This document shows, piece after piece, positions 1 to 8,706 of a stretch of 64,000 nucleotides of DNA. This DNA is from DATEJJ01 sp039649115 (GTDB lineage: Bacteria > Actinomycetota > Actinomycetes > Mycobacteriales > Micromonosporaceae): positions 15,780 to 79,779 of the forward strand of contig JBBWZQ010000282.1 of assembly GCA_039649115.1 (NCBI GenBank), in the 5' to 3' direction. The notes below the pieces were generated by a model, which saw nothing but the letters and a program-made list of their open reading frames with translations, was not told where the DNA came from and did no database searches. The translations under genes and the position numbers were made by a program. The number at the start of each line of letters is the position of its first letter. Position 1 is the stretch's first letter.

Positions 1-589
1 CCGTGGTGGCGCCCCGGGTCAGGCAGAGCGCCCCGTGCTCCGTGAAGTAGAAGATGGACGCCGGGTTGAGGTTCGCCAGATGACGCAGCGGAAATTTGAT
101 CACCAATGACCCGAACGGAGTCCTGTCGCGGGCCACCGTGTAGGTCAGGTAGAGGTTGTTGTTGCTCGTGGCGATGTCCGGACGATCGAACATGACGTGC
201 GTCGCCCAGGTGGAATCGAACTGGTCCGGGGTGAACACCCAGGACGTCCAGTTTCCCGGCCCGGGACTTCCGGACGTCGACACAGCCAGGCAGAAGAAGT
301 TCGCTCCGTTGATGTCGTCGGACTGAAACACCAAGATCCACAAGTTCCTCATGCGGTCGTGCAGCACCTTCGGATCCCCGAATCCGCCGGCACTGTCGGG
401 GAATTCTCTATGCGGGTCGACAAACGTCCAGGTCTCCCCGCCGTCGCTCGAGTGGCTGCAGAAGTTGTTGCCCGTCATGAACGCGTGGTCGAGGAAGCTC
501 GCGGCGGTCGGTTCGTTGGTCGTCGATGTGGAGTGCCCCGTTGCCACCTGATTCAGGTCGACATTCTTGATCAGGTTCACCGATGCCAT
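1..589 (-). CDS. Asp-box (BNR-like) protein, partial
   Basis: The frame is open from the ATG at 589 to the left edge, about 196 residues, with no stop, so the C-terminus is outside the window. Around residue 50 it reads SSDGGETWTF, which fits the Asp-box motif (SxDxGxxW) of sialidase-like beta-propellers. Further on come aromatic and Trp-rich segments such as NWTSWVF, as in propeller blades. No signal peptide is visible at this start. The ATG lies 4 bases past the stop of the gene before it, so the two are probably co-transcribed. Enzymatic function cannot be told: Asp-boxes occur in sialidases and in many non-enzymatic propellers. Confidence 0.7.
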   Translation of the reverse strand, partial: MASVNLIKNVDLNQVATGHSTSTTNEPTAASFLDHAFMTGNNFCSHSSDGGETWTFVDPHREFPDSAGGFGDPKVLHDRMRNLWILVFQSDDINGANFFCLAVSTSGSPGPGNWTSWVFTPDQFDSTWATHVMFDRPDIATSNNNLYLTYTVARDRTPFGSLVIKFPLRHLANLNPASIFYFTEHGALCLTRGATT

Positions 590-592
590 GGG

Positions 593-1126
593 TCAGCGCT
601 CCTCTCCCGCTCGGCGCGCTACTTCGGGCGCCGGCGTGGGAGGCACGTCCGCGTGGGCGTCCTTCGCCGGTGCCGCCGACATGTGGGCCCGAGCCTTGGC
701 GCGTTCGCGCTGCTCGCGCTCTGCCAGGCTGGGCGGCGGCTGGTACGGCCCCGCGACGCTCTCGTCCAGCGCGGTCCGCGGCGACAGGCCGGTCGGGCCG
801 GGCCTGGGCGGCCCGTAGTCTTCGTAGGACGTCCCGGACCGGCTCTCCTGGAATGTCACCTGGTAAGGAAAGGCGCGGTGTGGCGGAAAGAATCCGTGCT
901 CGCTGTCGTGCGCGACGTTGTGCGTGTTCGCATCGTTCTGCGCCTCGAACTGCAGATACCAGATCGACTCGACGAATACTCTCTCCTGCGGGCACCAGAC
1001 GGCCCAGAAATCGGCTATCCCGGTTATCCCGCGCTCCGCGGCAGCCGATTGGGAAAAGGTGCCGACAGGAGTTCCGCCCGGATATCGCTCTTGGTCGGAT
1101 CCTGCATCCACGAGAACCATCTCCAA
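593..1126 (-). CDS. Hypothetical protein with Pro/Ala-rich charged tail
   Basis: I do not recognise a family. The first two thirds are globular and aromatic-rich (FWAVWCPQE, SIWYLQFEAQ). The last 60 residues are rich in Pro, Ala, Arg and Glu and look unstructured. The start is uncertain: TTG at 1126 or ATG at 1120, neither with a good ribosome site. The same frame stays open upstream beyond 1180, so the protein may be longer. It sits 3 bases before the Asp-box gene and probably works with it. GC bias is weaker here than in the rest of the window. Confidence 0.55.
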   Translation of the reverse strand: MEMVLVDAGSDQERYPGGTPVGTFSQSAAAERGITGIADFWAVWCPQERVFVESIWYLQFEAQNDANTHNVAHDSEHGFFPPHRAFPYQVTFQESRSGTSYEDYGPPRPGPTGLSPRTALDESVAGPYQPPPSLAEREQRERAKARAHMSAAPAKDAHADVPPTPAPEVARRAGEER

Positions 1127-1251
1127 TGATCGGACTCGATCTGTGCCACCCGAGGATACGTCTGCACGGTAGATCGACGATAGTCTCCGCCCACACCTTC
1201 CGCGACGGCAACGACGTGCCCGCCCGCCGCGCAGAACCGGTCATCGACCCG

Positions 1252-1878
1252 TCAGCCGCCGCCTGCCGGGCGGTCGCGGTCGCGGCGGCGCCGGCGGATC
1301 CGCCAGGCGAGGATGCCGGCCAGGACCAGCGCGGCGGCGGCGAGGGCGGCGATGCGACCGAAGGTCTTCTCGATGGTGGTGTAGGAGTTGCCGGCGAGGT
1401 AGCCCAGCAGCACGCTGCCGACGCCCCAGGTCAGGCCGCCGGCGGCGTTGTAGGCCAGGAACCGGCGGAAGGGCATGCGGGAGGTACCGGCGAGGAACGG
1501 CATGATCGCGCGGAGGAACGCCACGAACCTGCCGAGGAACACGGCCGGACCACCCCGGCGCGCCAGCATCCGGCCCGCCGCGTCGACGCGCTCCTGCCGG
1601 CGGCGCAGCACCCGCAGCGAGAGCAGGCGGGTGCCGTAGCGGCTGCCGATCCCGTAGCCGACGCTGTCCCCCACGATCGCCGCGGCCACCACGGTGAGGC
1701 ACATCAGGATCAGGGCGGCGTGGCCGCGGCTGGCCGCGACGCCGCCCAGGATCGCCGCGGTCTCGCCGGGCAGCACGAACCCGACGAACAGCGCGTCCTC
1801 GGCGAAGACCAGCAGCCCGACGAGGAGGTAGACCACCGGCCCGTGCAGGCCGAGAAGGTGGTCGAGCAGCTTGCTCAT
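1252..1878 (-). CDS. DedA-family membrane protein
   Basis: About 208 residues. The N-terminal half contains the DedA hallmarks: an acidic pair in a membrane segment (FAEDALFVGFVLPGE) and the glycine-rich GDSVGYGIGSRYG. The middle has the re-entrant FLGRFVAFLRAIMPFLAGTSRM segment with the conserved Arg and Pro. Four to five hydrophobic segments are visible, followed by an Arg-rich cytosolic tail. DedA proteins are inner-membrane proteins linked to lipid flipping and membrane homeostasis. I chose the ATG at 1878 because the segment before it is Arg/Pro-rich and unlike the family. It appears to stand alone. Confidence 0.85.
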   Translation of the reverse strand: MSKLLDHLLGLHGPVVYLLVGLLVFAEDALFVGFVLPGETAAILGGVAASRGHAALILMCLTVVAAAIVGDSVGYGIGSRYGTRLLSLRVLRRRQERVDAAGRMLARRGGPAVFLGRFVAFLRAIMPFLAGTSRMPFRRFLAYNAAGGLTWGVGSVLLGYLAGNSYTTIEKTFGRIAALAAAALVLAGILAWRIRRRRRDRDRPAGGG

Positions 1879-1928
1879 GGGCTTCGCCTGTCGGGAGCGG
1901 GTCGAGGCCCACACTATCCCCGCTCCGC

Positions 1929-2474
1929 TCACCCCCAAACGGCGGATCCGAGCCACGGATCCAACAGGCCGCCCGGTGCGTCGTCGAGCCGGCTGACCCG
2001 CGCGAAGCGGGAACGGTGGTAACACAGCGGTGGTTCCTCGGCGTCACCGAGGAGCACGGCCCGCACCTCGCCGACGAAGAGCGTGTGGTCGCCCACGACA
2101 TGGGTGTCGACCGTCCGGTTCACCAGGCAGGCCAGGCTGTTCGTCAATACGGGTACCCCGGCGTGGACGGTGAACTCGGGCGCCGGCGCGTCCGGACCGA
2201 CCGGCATGCCCGCGAAGCGCCGGCCCTCCCGCTCCAGCGCCTGCGGCAGGATGCTGACGCCGAACCGGCCGCGTGCCGAAAGGACCGCGTGCAACCGCGC
2301 CCGGTGCGCGATGCTCACGACGACGAGGGGCGGCACCAGGGAGCCGGACATGAACGCGTTCGCCGTCATGCCACGCGGCCGCTCGTCCGGCATGGCCACG
2401 CTGACGACGGTGACCCCGGTGGCGAAGAGAGACAGCGCGTGGCGCAGCGTGTCGCGGTCGACGGTCAAGGCCAC
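1929..2474 (-). CDS. Flavin reductase-like protein (FMN-binding, HpaC type)
   Basis: 181 residues, GTG start. It matches the short-chain flavin reductase family across its length: FATGVTVVS near the N-terminus, GMTANAFMSGSLVPPLVVVSI for FMN binding, then FGVSIL and a C-terminal HTLFVGEV segment followed by LCYHRSRF. Such proteins reduce FMN or FAD with NAD(P)H and hand the reduced flavin to a separate monooxygenase. The gene starts 10 bases after the stop of an acyl-CoA-dehydrogenase-fold oxygenase, the expected partner, so the two form a two-component monooxygenase operon. Confidence 0.88.
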   Translation of the reverse strand: MALTVDRDTLRHALSLFATGVTVVSVAMPDERPRGMTANAFMSGSLVPPLVVVSIAHRARLHAVLSARGRFGVSILPQALEREGRRFAGMPVGPDAPAPEFTVHAGVPVLTNSLACLVNRTVDTHVVGDHTLFVGEVRAVLLGDAEEPPLCYHRSRFARVSRLDDAPGGLLDPWLGSAVWG

Positions 2475-2484
2475 GGGACGCCTC

Positions 2485-3672
2485 CTAGAAGAACGGGTCG
2501 TTCGGGTTGAGCGGCAGGCCCAGCGCCAGTCGGCCGTAGTTCTCCGCGGCGGCGTTGAAGTTGAGCATGACGTGCGAGCTGACCGCGCGCACGTCGCGCC
2601 AACCCCGCTGGATCGGGCTGGTGTCGCGCAACGCGCTCGCGCCGGCCAACTGCATCAGGTCGTCGACGGCGCGGGTGACCATCCGCATCGCGAAGCTGAT
2701 GTCCCGGCGGTGGCGGACCCGGTCCTCCAGCAGCGTCGCACGACCGGACTCCACGGCCGTCAGGCATTGCCGCACCAGCATTTCCGCGGCATCGACCAGG
2801 ACCGTGGCCTCGGCCAGCTTCAGCTGCATCGGCAGCGCGGCGGAGACCTGCTCGCGGGTGTAGGTGTGCGCCTTGGTGCGGGCGTTGTCCCGCCACGCGT
2901 CGATGACCCCGCGAGCGATGCCGATCGCGGGCGCCACCATGGCGTATCCCGCATGGGTCATCAGCGGTGCGGTGAGGACGGGTGTGGGGTGCGCCGAGGC
3001 TCCGGGGGTCTGTCCCTCCCGAACGGCCCGCATGGCGAGCGTCCGGTACTCGGGGACGAAGACGCCGGTGGCCACGACGTTGTCCGATCCGCTGCCGCGA
3101 AGGCCGGCACTGAACCAGGTGTCGACGACCGCGACGTCCGCGGTGGGCACCAGGAACAGCCGGCTGTCGGCGGCCGTGTCCGGGTCGCGGACCAGACCGC
3201 CGAGCATCACCCAGTCGCTGTACCCGACGCCCGAGGCCCACGCCCAGTCGCCGCTGAGCAGGAAGCCGTCCGCCACCCGGGTCACCTGACCCACCGGTGC
3301 GAAAGACGTCGCTATGCGGGCATCCGGCCCGTCCGCCCAGACCTCCTGCTGTGCCCGCTCCGGGTAGAGCGCCACCCACTGCGGGTGGTCCATCCAGAAC
3401 GAACCGACCCAGCCCATCGAGCCGCACGCGCGGGCCACCTCGATGGTGACCGCCATGGCCTCGGTGAAGCCGAGATCCAGGCCGCCCCACCGGCGGGGTA
3501 CCAGCGTGCGGATGAAGCCCGCACCGGTGAAGGCGGCGACCACGTCCTCGGTCAGGTGCCGCCGGTCGTCGATGTCCTTGGCTCGCCCGCGCAGCAGCGG
3601 GAAGAGCTCGCGAGCCCGCGCCACGAGCTCCGCGATCCCTGGCTGATCCTCGAGTTCTCGCACCTTCGACAC
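2485..3672 (-). CDS. Flavin-dependent monooxygenase, acyl-CoA dehydrogenase fold
   Basis: 395 residues, GTG start. The layout is that of HpaB/HsaA/DszC-like oxygenase components: a helical N-terminal domain (LVPRRWGGLDLGF), a middle domain with the flavin-site region (SGDWAWASGVGYSDW and the GSGSDNV turn) and a C-terminal four-helix domain (NFNAAAENYGRLALG). Unlike true acyl-CoA dehydrogenases, the C-terminal catalytic Glu region is not obvious. With the downstream flavin reductase it would hydroxylate a small aromatic or N-heterocyclic substrate. The gene is divergent from the ThDP-enzyme operon, and the intervening 109 bases carry repeat and operator-like sequence. Confidence 0.82.
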   Translation of the reverse strand: MSKVRELEDQPGIAELVARARELFPLLRGRAKDIDDRRHLTEDVVAAFTGAGFIRTLVPRRWGGLDLGFTEAMAVTIEVARACGSMGWVGSFWMDHPQWVALYPERAQQEVWADGPDARIATSFAPVGQVTRVADGFLLSGDWAWASGVGYSDWVMLGGLVRDPDTAADSRLFLVPTADVAVVDTWFSAGLRGSGSDNVVATGVFVPEYRTLAMRAVREGQTPGASAHPTPVLTAPLMTHAGYAMVAPAIGIARGVIDAWRDNARTKAHTYTREQVSAALPMQLKLAEATVLVDAAEMLVRQCLTAVESGRATLLEDRVRHRRDISFAMRMVTRAVDDLMQLAGASALRDTSPIQRGWRDVRAVSSHVMLNFNAAAENYGRLALGLPLNPNDPFF

Positions 3673-3680
3673 TGCCCTGC

Positions 3681-3729
3681 CATCAGTTCGTATACGTACC
3701 TTGCCACATCAGTTCGTATGCGGAATAGT
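3681..3729. promoter_or_regulatory. Divergent control region with 13-bp direct repeats and a candidate promoter
   Basis: The 13-mer CATCAGTTCGTAT occurs twice, at 3681-3693 and 3707-3719, with starts 26 bases apart. The first copy runs into CGTATACGTACC (3689-3700), identical to 14737-14748 upstream of the aldehyde dehydrogenase gene. On the plus strand TTGCCA (3701-3706), a 17-base spacer and AATAGT (3724-3729) form a possible -35/-10 pair whose spacer is filled by the second repeat. A regulator bound here could control both divergent operons. The likely binder is the tandem-MarR protein encoded at 13.8 kb, an inference. Confidence 0.5.
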
Positions 3730-3781
3730 AGGCCTCCGACAGAACGCCGCGCCAGATCCACGGGTGACTTGAAGGAAACCG

Positions 3782-5554
3782 ATGCAGGCAGACGTGCCCA
3801 CCGGCGGGACCGGGCAGGCTGCCCTCGAATGGGGCAGCGATCCGGTCGCCGAGGTGCTGCGCCGCCTCGCGGTGCCCTACGTCGCGCTGACTCCCGGGTC
3901 GAGCTACCGCGGGCTGCACGACAGCCTCGTGAACTATCTGGGCAACACGCGCCCGCAACTGATCGTCTGCCTGCACGAAGAGCACGCGGTCGCCGTCGCC
4001 CACGGCTACGCGAAGGTCACCGGCGAGCCGCTGGCCGTCGCGGTGCACAGCAACGTCGGGCTGATGCACGCGACAATGGCCATCTACAACGCTTTCTGCG
4101 ACCGGGTACCGATGCTGGTCGTCGGCGCGACCGGGCCGCTGGACGCGGCGGCCCGGCGGCCCTGGATCGACTGGATCCACACGGCGGCGGACCAGGCGGC
4201 GCTGGTCCGGCCTTACGTGAAGTGGGACGACCAGCCGGGCTCGGTACAGGCCGCGGTCGACGCGCTCGTGCACGCGAACGCGGTCACCCGCTCGTACCCT
4301 CGGGCGCCGGTGTACGTCTGCCTCGACGCGGGCCTGCAGGAGGCGCGGCTCACCGGGCCGGTGTCGTTTCCGCCGCTGGACCGGTTCGCGCCCACACCGC
4401 CGCCCGCCGCTCCGGCCGCCCTGGCGGAACAGATCGCCATCCTGCTGGCGCGGGCGCAGCGCCCGCTCATCCTCGCCGGGCGGGTCGGCCGTTCGCCGGC
4501 AGCCTGGTGCGACCGGGTCGCGCTGGCCGAGCGCCTCGGCGCCGCGGTACTCACGGATCTGAAGGTGGCCGCGGCGTTTCCCACCGACCACCCGCTGCAC
4601 GTGGCACCACCGGGAGTGTTCCTCACCCCCGCCGGCAGGCAGCTCGTCGGGCGCGCCGACCTGATCCTGAGCCTGGACTGGGTCGACCTCGGCGGCACGC
4701 TGCGCGACGTGTTCCCGGACGTGGCGGCGACCCCGACCGTCATCTCGTGCAGCGTGGACCAGCACCTGCACAACGGCTGGAGCAAGGACCACTTCCGGCT
4801 GCCGGTCAGCGACCTGACCGTGCCGTACGAGCCGGACTCCGTGGTCGCCGCGCTGCTGTCCGCGCCGCAACTGGCGGCGGGCACCCGCCGCGGCTGGGCC
4901 GCACCGGCCGAGGCAGCCGCCACATCCGGCGACGGGCAGCCGGACGGCATATCGATGTCCATGCTGGCTCGGGCACTGCGGGCGGCGGTGGGCGACCGCG
5001 CGGTCTGCCTGTCCCGGTTGCCGTTGGGTTGGCACGGCGAGTTCTGGCCGTTCCGGCACCCGCTGGACTACACCGGACACGAGGGCGGTGCCGGGGTCGG
5101 CGCCGGACCGGGTCTGGCCGTCGGCGCGGCGCTCGCCCTGGCCGGCTCCGGGCGCCTGTGCGTCGCCGTCATGGGCGACGGTGACTTTCTCATGGGCTCG
5201 GCGGCACTGTGGACAGCGGCGCACTACCGCCTCCCGCTGCTCGTCGTCGTCGCCAACAACCGCTCGTTCTTCAACGACGAGGTTCACCAGCAGCGGGTCG
5301 CGGTGCGCCGGGGACGCGCGGTGGAGAATCGCTGGGTGGGTCAGCGCATCGACGACCCGGCACCCGACCTGGCCGCGCTCGCGCGCTCGTACGGGCTGTC
5401 CGGACACGGTCCCGTGCGCGGCGACGCCGGACTGGCGGCGGCGCTGCGAACGGCGGTGGACGAGTGCGGTGCCGGTGCGGCCGTGGTGGTCGACGTGCAC
5501 GTCAACGCGGCCGGCTACCCGGGCCTGGCCGAGTCGGCCACGGGCTCCCGATGA
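3782..5554 (+). CDS. Thiamine diphosphate-dependent enzyme (acetolactate synthase/benzoylformate decarboxylase-like)
   Basis: 590 residues in the usual three-domain order of this family. The N-terminal PYR domain has the cofactor-activating Glu in HEEHAVAVAHGYA (about residues 65-77). A central domain follows, and the C-terminal domain has the ThDP-Mg motif from GDGDFLMGS to VVVANN (about 465-492). Proteins of this class decarboxylate or ligate 2-oxo acids. In a gene set for aromatic acids, a benzoylformate-type decarboxylation giving an aldehyde is attractive, since an aldehyde dehydrogenase and an aldo/keto reductase are present. The substrate cannot be read from sequence. The stop overlaps the next start (ATGA). 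Confidence 0.8.
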   Translation: MQADVPTGGTGQAALEWGSDPVAEVLRRLAVPYVALTPGSSYRGLHDSLVNYLGNTRPQLIVCLHEEHAVAVAHGYAKVTGEPLAVAVHSNVGLMHATMAIYNAFCDRVPMLVVGATGPLDAAARRPWIDWIHTAADQAALVRPYVKWDDQPGSVQAAVDALVHANAVTRSYPRAPVYVCLDAGLQEARLTGPVSFPPLDRFAPTPPPAAPAALAEQIAILLARAQRPLILAGRVGRSPAAWCDRVALAERLGAAVLTDLKVAAAFPTDHPLHVAPPGVFLTPAGRQLVGRADLILSLDWVDLGGTLRDVFPDVAATPTVISCSVDQHLHNGWSKDHFRLPVSDLTVPYEPDSVVAALLSAPQLAAGTRRGWAAPAEAAATSGDGQPDGISMSMLARALRAAVGDRAVCLSRLPLGWHGEFWPFRHPLDYTGHEGGAGVGAGPGLAVGAALALAGSGRLCVAVMGDGDFLMGSAALWTAAHYRLPLLVVVANNRSFFNDEVHQQRVAVRRGRAVENRWVGQRIDDPAPDLAALARSYGLSGHGPVRGDAGLAAALRTAVDECGAGAAVVVDVHVNAAGYPGLAESATGSR

Positions 5555-6501
5555 CCGGCGAGGCACCCCGCCGCCCGCTCGGGCGGACCGGGCTGCGGGT
5601 ACACCCGCTGTGCCTGGGTACCAACGTCTTCGGCTGGACGATCGACGAACCGGCCTCCTTCGCGGTCCTCGACGCGTATCTGGACGGGGGCGGCAACTTC
5701 CTGGACACCGCCGACTACTACTCCGCCTGGGTGCCCGGCCACCGCGGCGGCGAGGCGGAGACCGTGCTCGGCCACTGGCTGGCCAGCCGGCGCGTGCGTG
5801 ACCGTGTGGTCATCGCCACGAAGGTCGGCAAGGGCGGGCCCGGCCAGCCGCCCGGGTTGGCGCCCGGGTTGGTGCGCGCCGGCCTGCTCGCTTCGCTGCG
5901 GCGCCTGGGAACGGACCATGTCGACCTGCTCTACGCCCACCAGGACGACCCTTCGGTACCGCTGGACGACACCTTGGGTGCCATGGCCGACCTGGTCCGG
6001 GAGGGCAAGGTCGGTGCTCTGGGCGCCGCCAACTATCCGGCGCGGCGGCTGGCCGAGGCACTGGCCCGCGGCGGGAGTTACCAGGTCTACCAACCGCTCT
6101 ACAACCTCCTCGACCGCGACGAGTACGAAGGCGGGTGCGCGCCGCTGTGCCACCGCCACGGCGTGGCCGTTGTCCCGTACGCGGCACTGGCCCGCGGCTT
6201 CCTCACCGGGAAGTACCGCGCCGGGCGCCCGCCGCCCACCACGCCACGCGCCCGCCAGGCCGGCGGGTACCTCACCGCGCGGGGTACCGCGGTGCTGCAC
6301 GCGCTCGACGAGGTGGCGGGAACGCTCGGCGACGGCATCGGGGTCGCGCAGGTCGCGCTCGCCTGGCTGCTGGCCCGACCCGGCGTCACGGCCCCGATCG
6401 CCAGCGCGACGAGCCCGACGCAACTGGCCGAACTCATGCGCGGATGCGCCGTGCGGCTGACCGGGGAGCAGGTGCGGCGGCTGGCCGCGGCGGGCGGCTG
6501 A
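5551..6501 (+). CDS. Aldo/keto reductase
   Basis: 316 residues, starting at the ATG that overlaps the previous stop by 4 bases. The family features are in order: LGRTGLRV at the N-terminus, FLDTADYYSAWVPG with the catalytic Asp and Tyr, KVG with the catalytic Lys, HVDLLYAHQDDP with the His/Asp, GAANYPA, and the C-terminal AWLLARPGVTAPIASATSP that binds NADPH. It resembles YajO/TAS-type oxidoreductases. It would interconvert an aldehyde or ketone and an alcohol in the cytoplasm. It is translationally coupled to the ThDP enzyme, suggesting it acts on that enzyme's product. It ends 14 bases from a convergent gene. Confidence 0.88.
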   Translation: MTGEAPRRPLGRTGLRVHPLCLGTNVFGWTIDEPASFAVLDAYLDGGGNFLDTADYYSAWVPGHRGGEAETVLGHWLASRRVRDRVVIATKVGKGGPGQPPGLAPGLVRAGLLASLRRLGTDHVDLLYAHQDDPSVPLDDTLGAMADLVREGKVGALGAANYPARRLAEALARGGSYQVYQPLYNLLDRDEYEGGCAPLCHRHGVAVVPYAALARGFLTGKYRAGRPPPTTPRARQAGGYLTARGTAVLHALDEVAGTLGDGIGVAQVALAWLLARPGVTAPIASATSPTQLAELMRGCAVRLTGEQVRRLAAAGG

Positions 6502-6515
6502 GTCGCCGCTCAGTG

Positions 6516-7682
6516 TCAGAAGACCTGTTCGCCGCGGCGCCAGCGCGCTCTCTCCCCGGCGTACTCCGCTCTGATGCGCTCGGCATAGCTCACGAGATCC
6601 AGCCCGAGCACCTCGAAGCGGGCCAGGTTGTGCAGCATGAAGTTGTTCGCACCCATCCGGGACAGCGTGCCCACGTCCCCCGCGAGCAGCGCGTCGAGCT
6701 GGTCGCCGGCGAGTGCCGGCCGCACCTCGCGAAGCGTACCGGCCGGGTCGTCGCGCAGCGCCCGGCGGAAGTCGGGCTCGTGCACGACCCGGTAGCACAC
6801 CTCGTTCACCGGGTGGACGTCGACCGCCGGCTGCCGCACCGCCCGGCCCTCCCCCGTGCCGCACGGCCATGCCGCGTAGGCGTGCCCGAACCGCGGCTGC
6901 ACGTCGAGGAAGGCGGGGGCACGGGCCGGCGCCGCACCGAACATCGCGAGCCAGTTCAGCAACTCGCCACCGGCGTTGCCGGCCCGCCACAACTGCTCGT
7001 CGGTGGCCTCCCGGACGATCTGTCCGGTGTCGCCGGACCGCAGCAGCGCCAGCACCCGGTCCAGCCACCCGGGATCCGGTACCCCGGTGTGATGGTCGTC
7101 GAAGATCCGCGGACCGCCTATCTCCAGCGAGAAGCTGCCGCTGGCCACCACCGCCACCCGCAGGTCCGCGGGGTAGCTCGCGACCGCCGCGGCGACCGCC
7201 CTGCCCAGGGCGAAGCACCGCGCGGAGGACGGGATCGGCCGGATCAGCCCGTTGACGTAGACGGGTACCACGGGCACGGCGTACCCCGGCGTCAGGAAGG
7301 CCAGGGGTGCGGTGACGGTGTGGTCGAACACCACCTCCTGGCACACGCCGACGTCGAAGCCGGCCGCCACGGTGCTGCCGTGCACGTGCCGGGCCAGCGC
7401 GGCGTCGATCGGCACCTCGCGGGTGGGCAGGTCCGGATAGTCGCTGGGGCCGCGGCCGGCGGGCGCCGCGCCGATCGCGAAAATCGGGATCTGCCGCCAG
7501 AAGCTGTTGTAGTGGTCCGACGTGAAGAAGATGATGGCGTCCGGGCCCACCGCCGCCAGGTGCCGCACGACGCCGCCGTACATGCGCCGCACCTCGTCCG
7601 CGAGCGGCGTGTCCGCCGTGGCCGCGAGCGCGGGGAAGTGCGGGTTGTGCGGCACCCCGAAGGCGCCGACGATCTGTGCCAT
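6516..7682 (-). CDS. LigB-LigA fused class III extradiol dioxygenase-like protein
   Basis: 388 residues. Residues 1-270 are LigB-like: His12 in VPHNPHFP, His56 in TSDHYNSF and Glu239 in GNAGGELLNW match the Fe(II) ligands His12/His61/Glu242 of protocatechuate 4,5-dioxygenase. A C-terminal part (about 285-350, ending GDVGTLSRMGANNFMLHN) resembles LigA, so the two subunits are fused as in gallate dioxygenases. Oddly, the LigB catalytic His of the S-H-Q-L motif is replaced: here the text reads SFSLEIGG (Leu185). It is the last gene of a seven-gene operon with a LIV importer and a decarboxylase. Ring cleavage of a dihydroxybenzoate is likely, but the missing His makes the reaction uncertain. Confidence 0.8.
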   Translation of the reverse strand: MAQIVGAFGVPHNPHFPALAATADTPLADEVRRMYGGVVRHLAAVGPDAIIFFTSDHYNSFWRQIPIFAIGAAPAGRGPSDYPDLPTREVPIDAALARHVHGSTVAAGFDVGVCQEVVFDHTVTAPLAFLTPGYAVPVVPVYVNGLIRPIPSSARCFALGRAVAAAVASYPADLRVAVVASGSFSLEIGGPRIFDDHHTGVPDPGWLDRVLALLRSGDTGQIVREATDEQLWRAGNAGGELLNWLAMFGAAPARAPAFLDVQPRFGHAYAAWPCGTGEGRAVRQPAVDVHPVNEVCYRVVHEPDFRRALRDDPAGTLREVRPALAGDQLDALLAGDVGTLSRMGANNFMLHNLARFEVLGLDLVSYAERIRAEYAGERARWRRGEQVF

Positions 7683-7700
7683 GCGGGCACGCCTCCTCTG

Positions 7701-8690
7701 TCAGAGCCGGTAGCTGTCGGACGCCTGCGCGAGAACCATCTCCTCCGGCGTCCACAGCCGGGAGGCGAGCCCCTGGCCGTACGAGTAACGCCCGAACGTC
7801 TCCAGCACGTGCCAGTTGCGCGCCAGCCCGTAGTCCCAGTACCCGTCGCCCAGCACGTCGACGGTCTCCGCCACGTGCTGTTGCAGCCAGGGCAGCATGA
7901 CCTTCAGCGCGTTGCGGTGCCGCAGGTCCGCGTAGCTGTGGTGCAGCGCCTCGTCGAACGCCTTGTACAGCGAGCGGGCGACCCACGGGTGCCGGTCGTA
8001 CAGCTCCCGCTTGACGACCACGGTGTGCATGATGGGGAAGATGTGGGTGCGCCGGAAGTACTCCTGTTCGACGCTCTTGAAGTCCTCGAACAGGTGCCGC
8101 ACGTGCGGTACCCGCCCGAAGCAGGACGGTGCCCCGGCGCTGTAGACGGCGTCCAGCTGCCCCTCGGCGAGCATCGAGGACAGGTCCTGATCCTCGCTGA
8201 TCGGCGTGACGCTGATGCGGTCCGGGAGGTTGAGGGCGATCTTCTCCTGCCGGCCCCGCTCCTCCATCGCGCCGGTCAGGTAGCTGACCGACTCGACCGG
8301 CACGCCGTACTCCTCGGCCAGGATCCCGCGCTGCCAGACGCCCGCGGTCATCTGGTACTCGGGTGTGCCCACCCGCTTGCCGACCAGGTCGGCCGGGCGA
8401 CTGATGTCGCTGTTGCCGTTGACGTAGATCGACTGGTGCCGGAAGAAGCGCGACGGGAAGACCGGCAGCGCCACGAACGGCGGCTGCGGCTCGTCGAGCG
8501 TCAGCAGGTAGGACGACAGGCTCATCTCGCTGATGTCGAACTCCTGGTAGCGCAGTTGCCGGTAGAAGGTCTCCTCCACCGGAAGCGCGAGGTAGTCCAG
8601 CTCGATGCCCTCGGGCCGTACCCGGCCGTCCTGAAGCGCGCGGGTGCGGTCATAATCCCAGCAGGCCAGGGAAAGCTTCAGTCGGGACAT
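7701..8690 (-). CDS. 4,5-dihydroxyphthalate decarboxylase-like protein
   Basis: 329 residues, ATG preceded by GAGAGGCGAG. The fold is that of a periplasmic-binding-like enzyme: LKLSLACWDYDRTRAL at the N-terminus, GIELDYLALPVEETFYR, EFDISEMSLSSYL, and a strand-helix half ending SRLWTPEEM. This matches the 4,5-dihydroxyphthalate decarboxylase family (Pht5 type), which lacks a signal peptide, as here. The known reaction gives protocatechuate, the classic substrate of LigAB-type dioxygenases, and a LigBA fusion follows 18 bases downstream. The family also includes solute-binding-like members of unknown function, so the substrate remains a guess. Confidence 0.78.
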   Translation of the reverse strand: MSRLKLSLACWDYDRTRALQDGRVRPEGIELDYLALPVEETFYRQLRYQEFDISEMSLSSYLLTLDEPQPPFVALPVFPSRFFRHQSIYVNGNSDISRPADLVGKRVGTPEYQMTAGVWQRGILAEEYGVPVESVSYLTGAMEERGRQEKIALNLPDRISVTPISEDQDLSSMLAEGQLDAVYSAGAPSCFGRVPHVRHLFEDFKSVEQEYFRRTHIFPIMHTVVVKRELYDRHPWVARSLYKAFDEALHHSYADLRHRNALKVMLPWLQQHVAETVDVLGDGYWDYGLARNWHVLETFGRYSYGQGLASRLWTPEEMVLAQASDSYRL

Positions 8691-8706
8691 CTCGCCTCTC
8701 GTTCGT

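Noticed and set aside
2083..5184. A 1,033-codon open frame on the plus strand
   Set aside because: It crosses the flavin reductase and monooxygenase genes antisense and then the ThDP gene out of frame; composition is low-complexity Arg/Pro/Gly.
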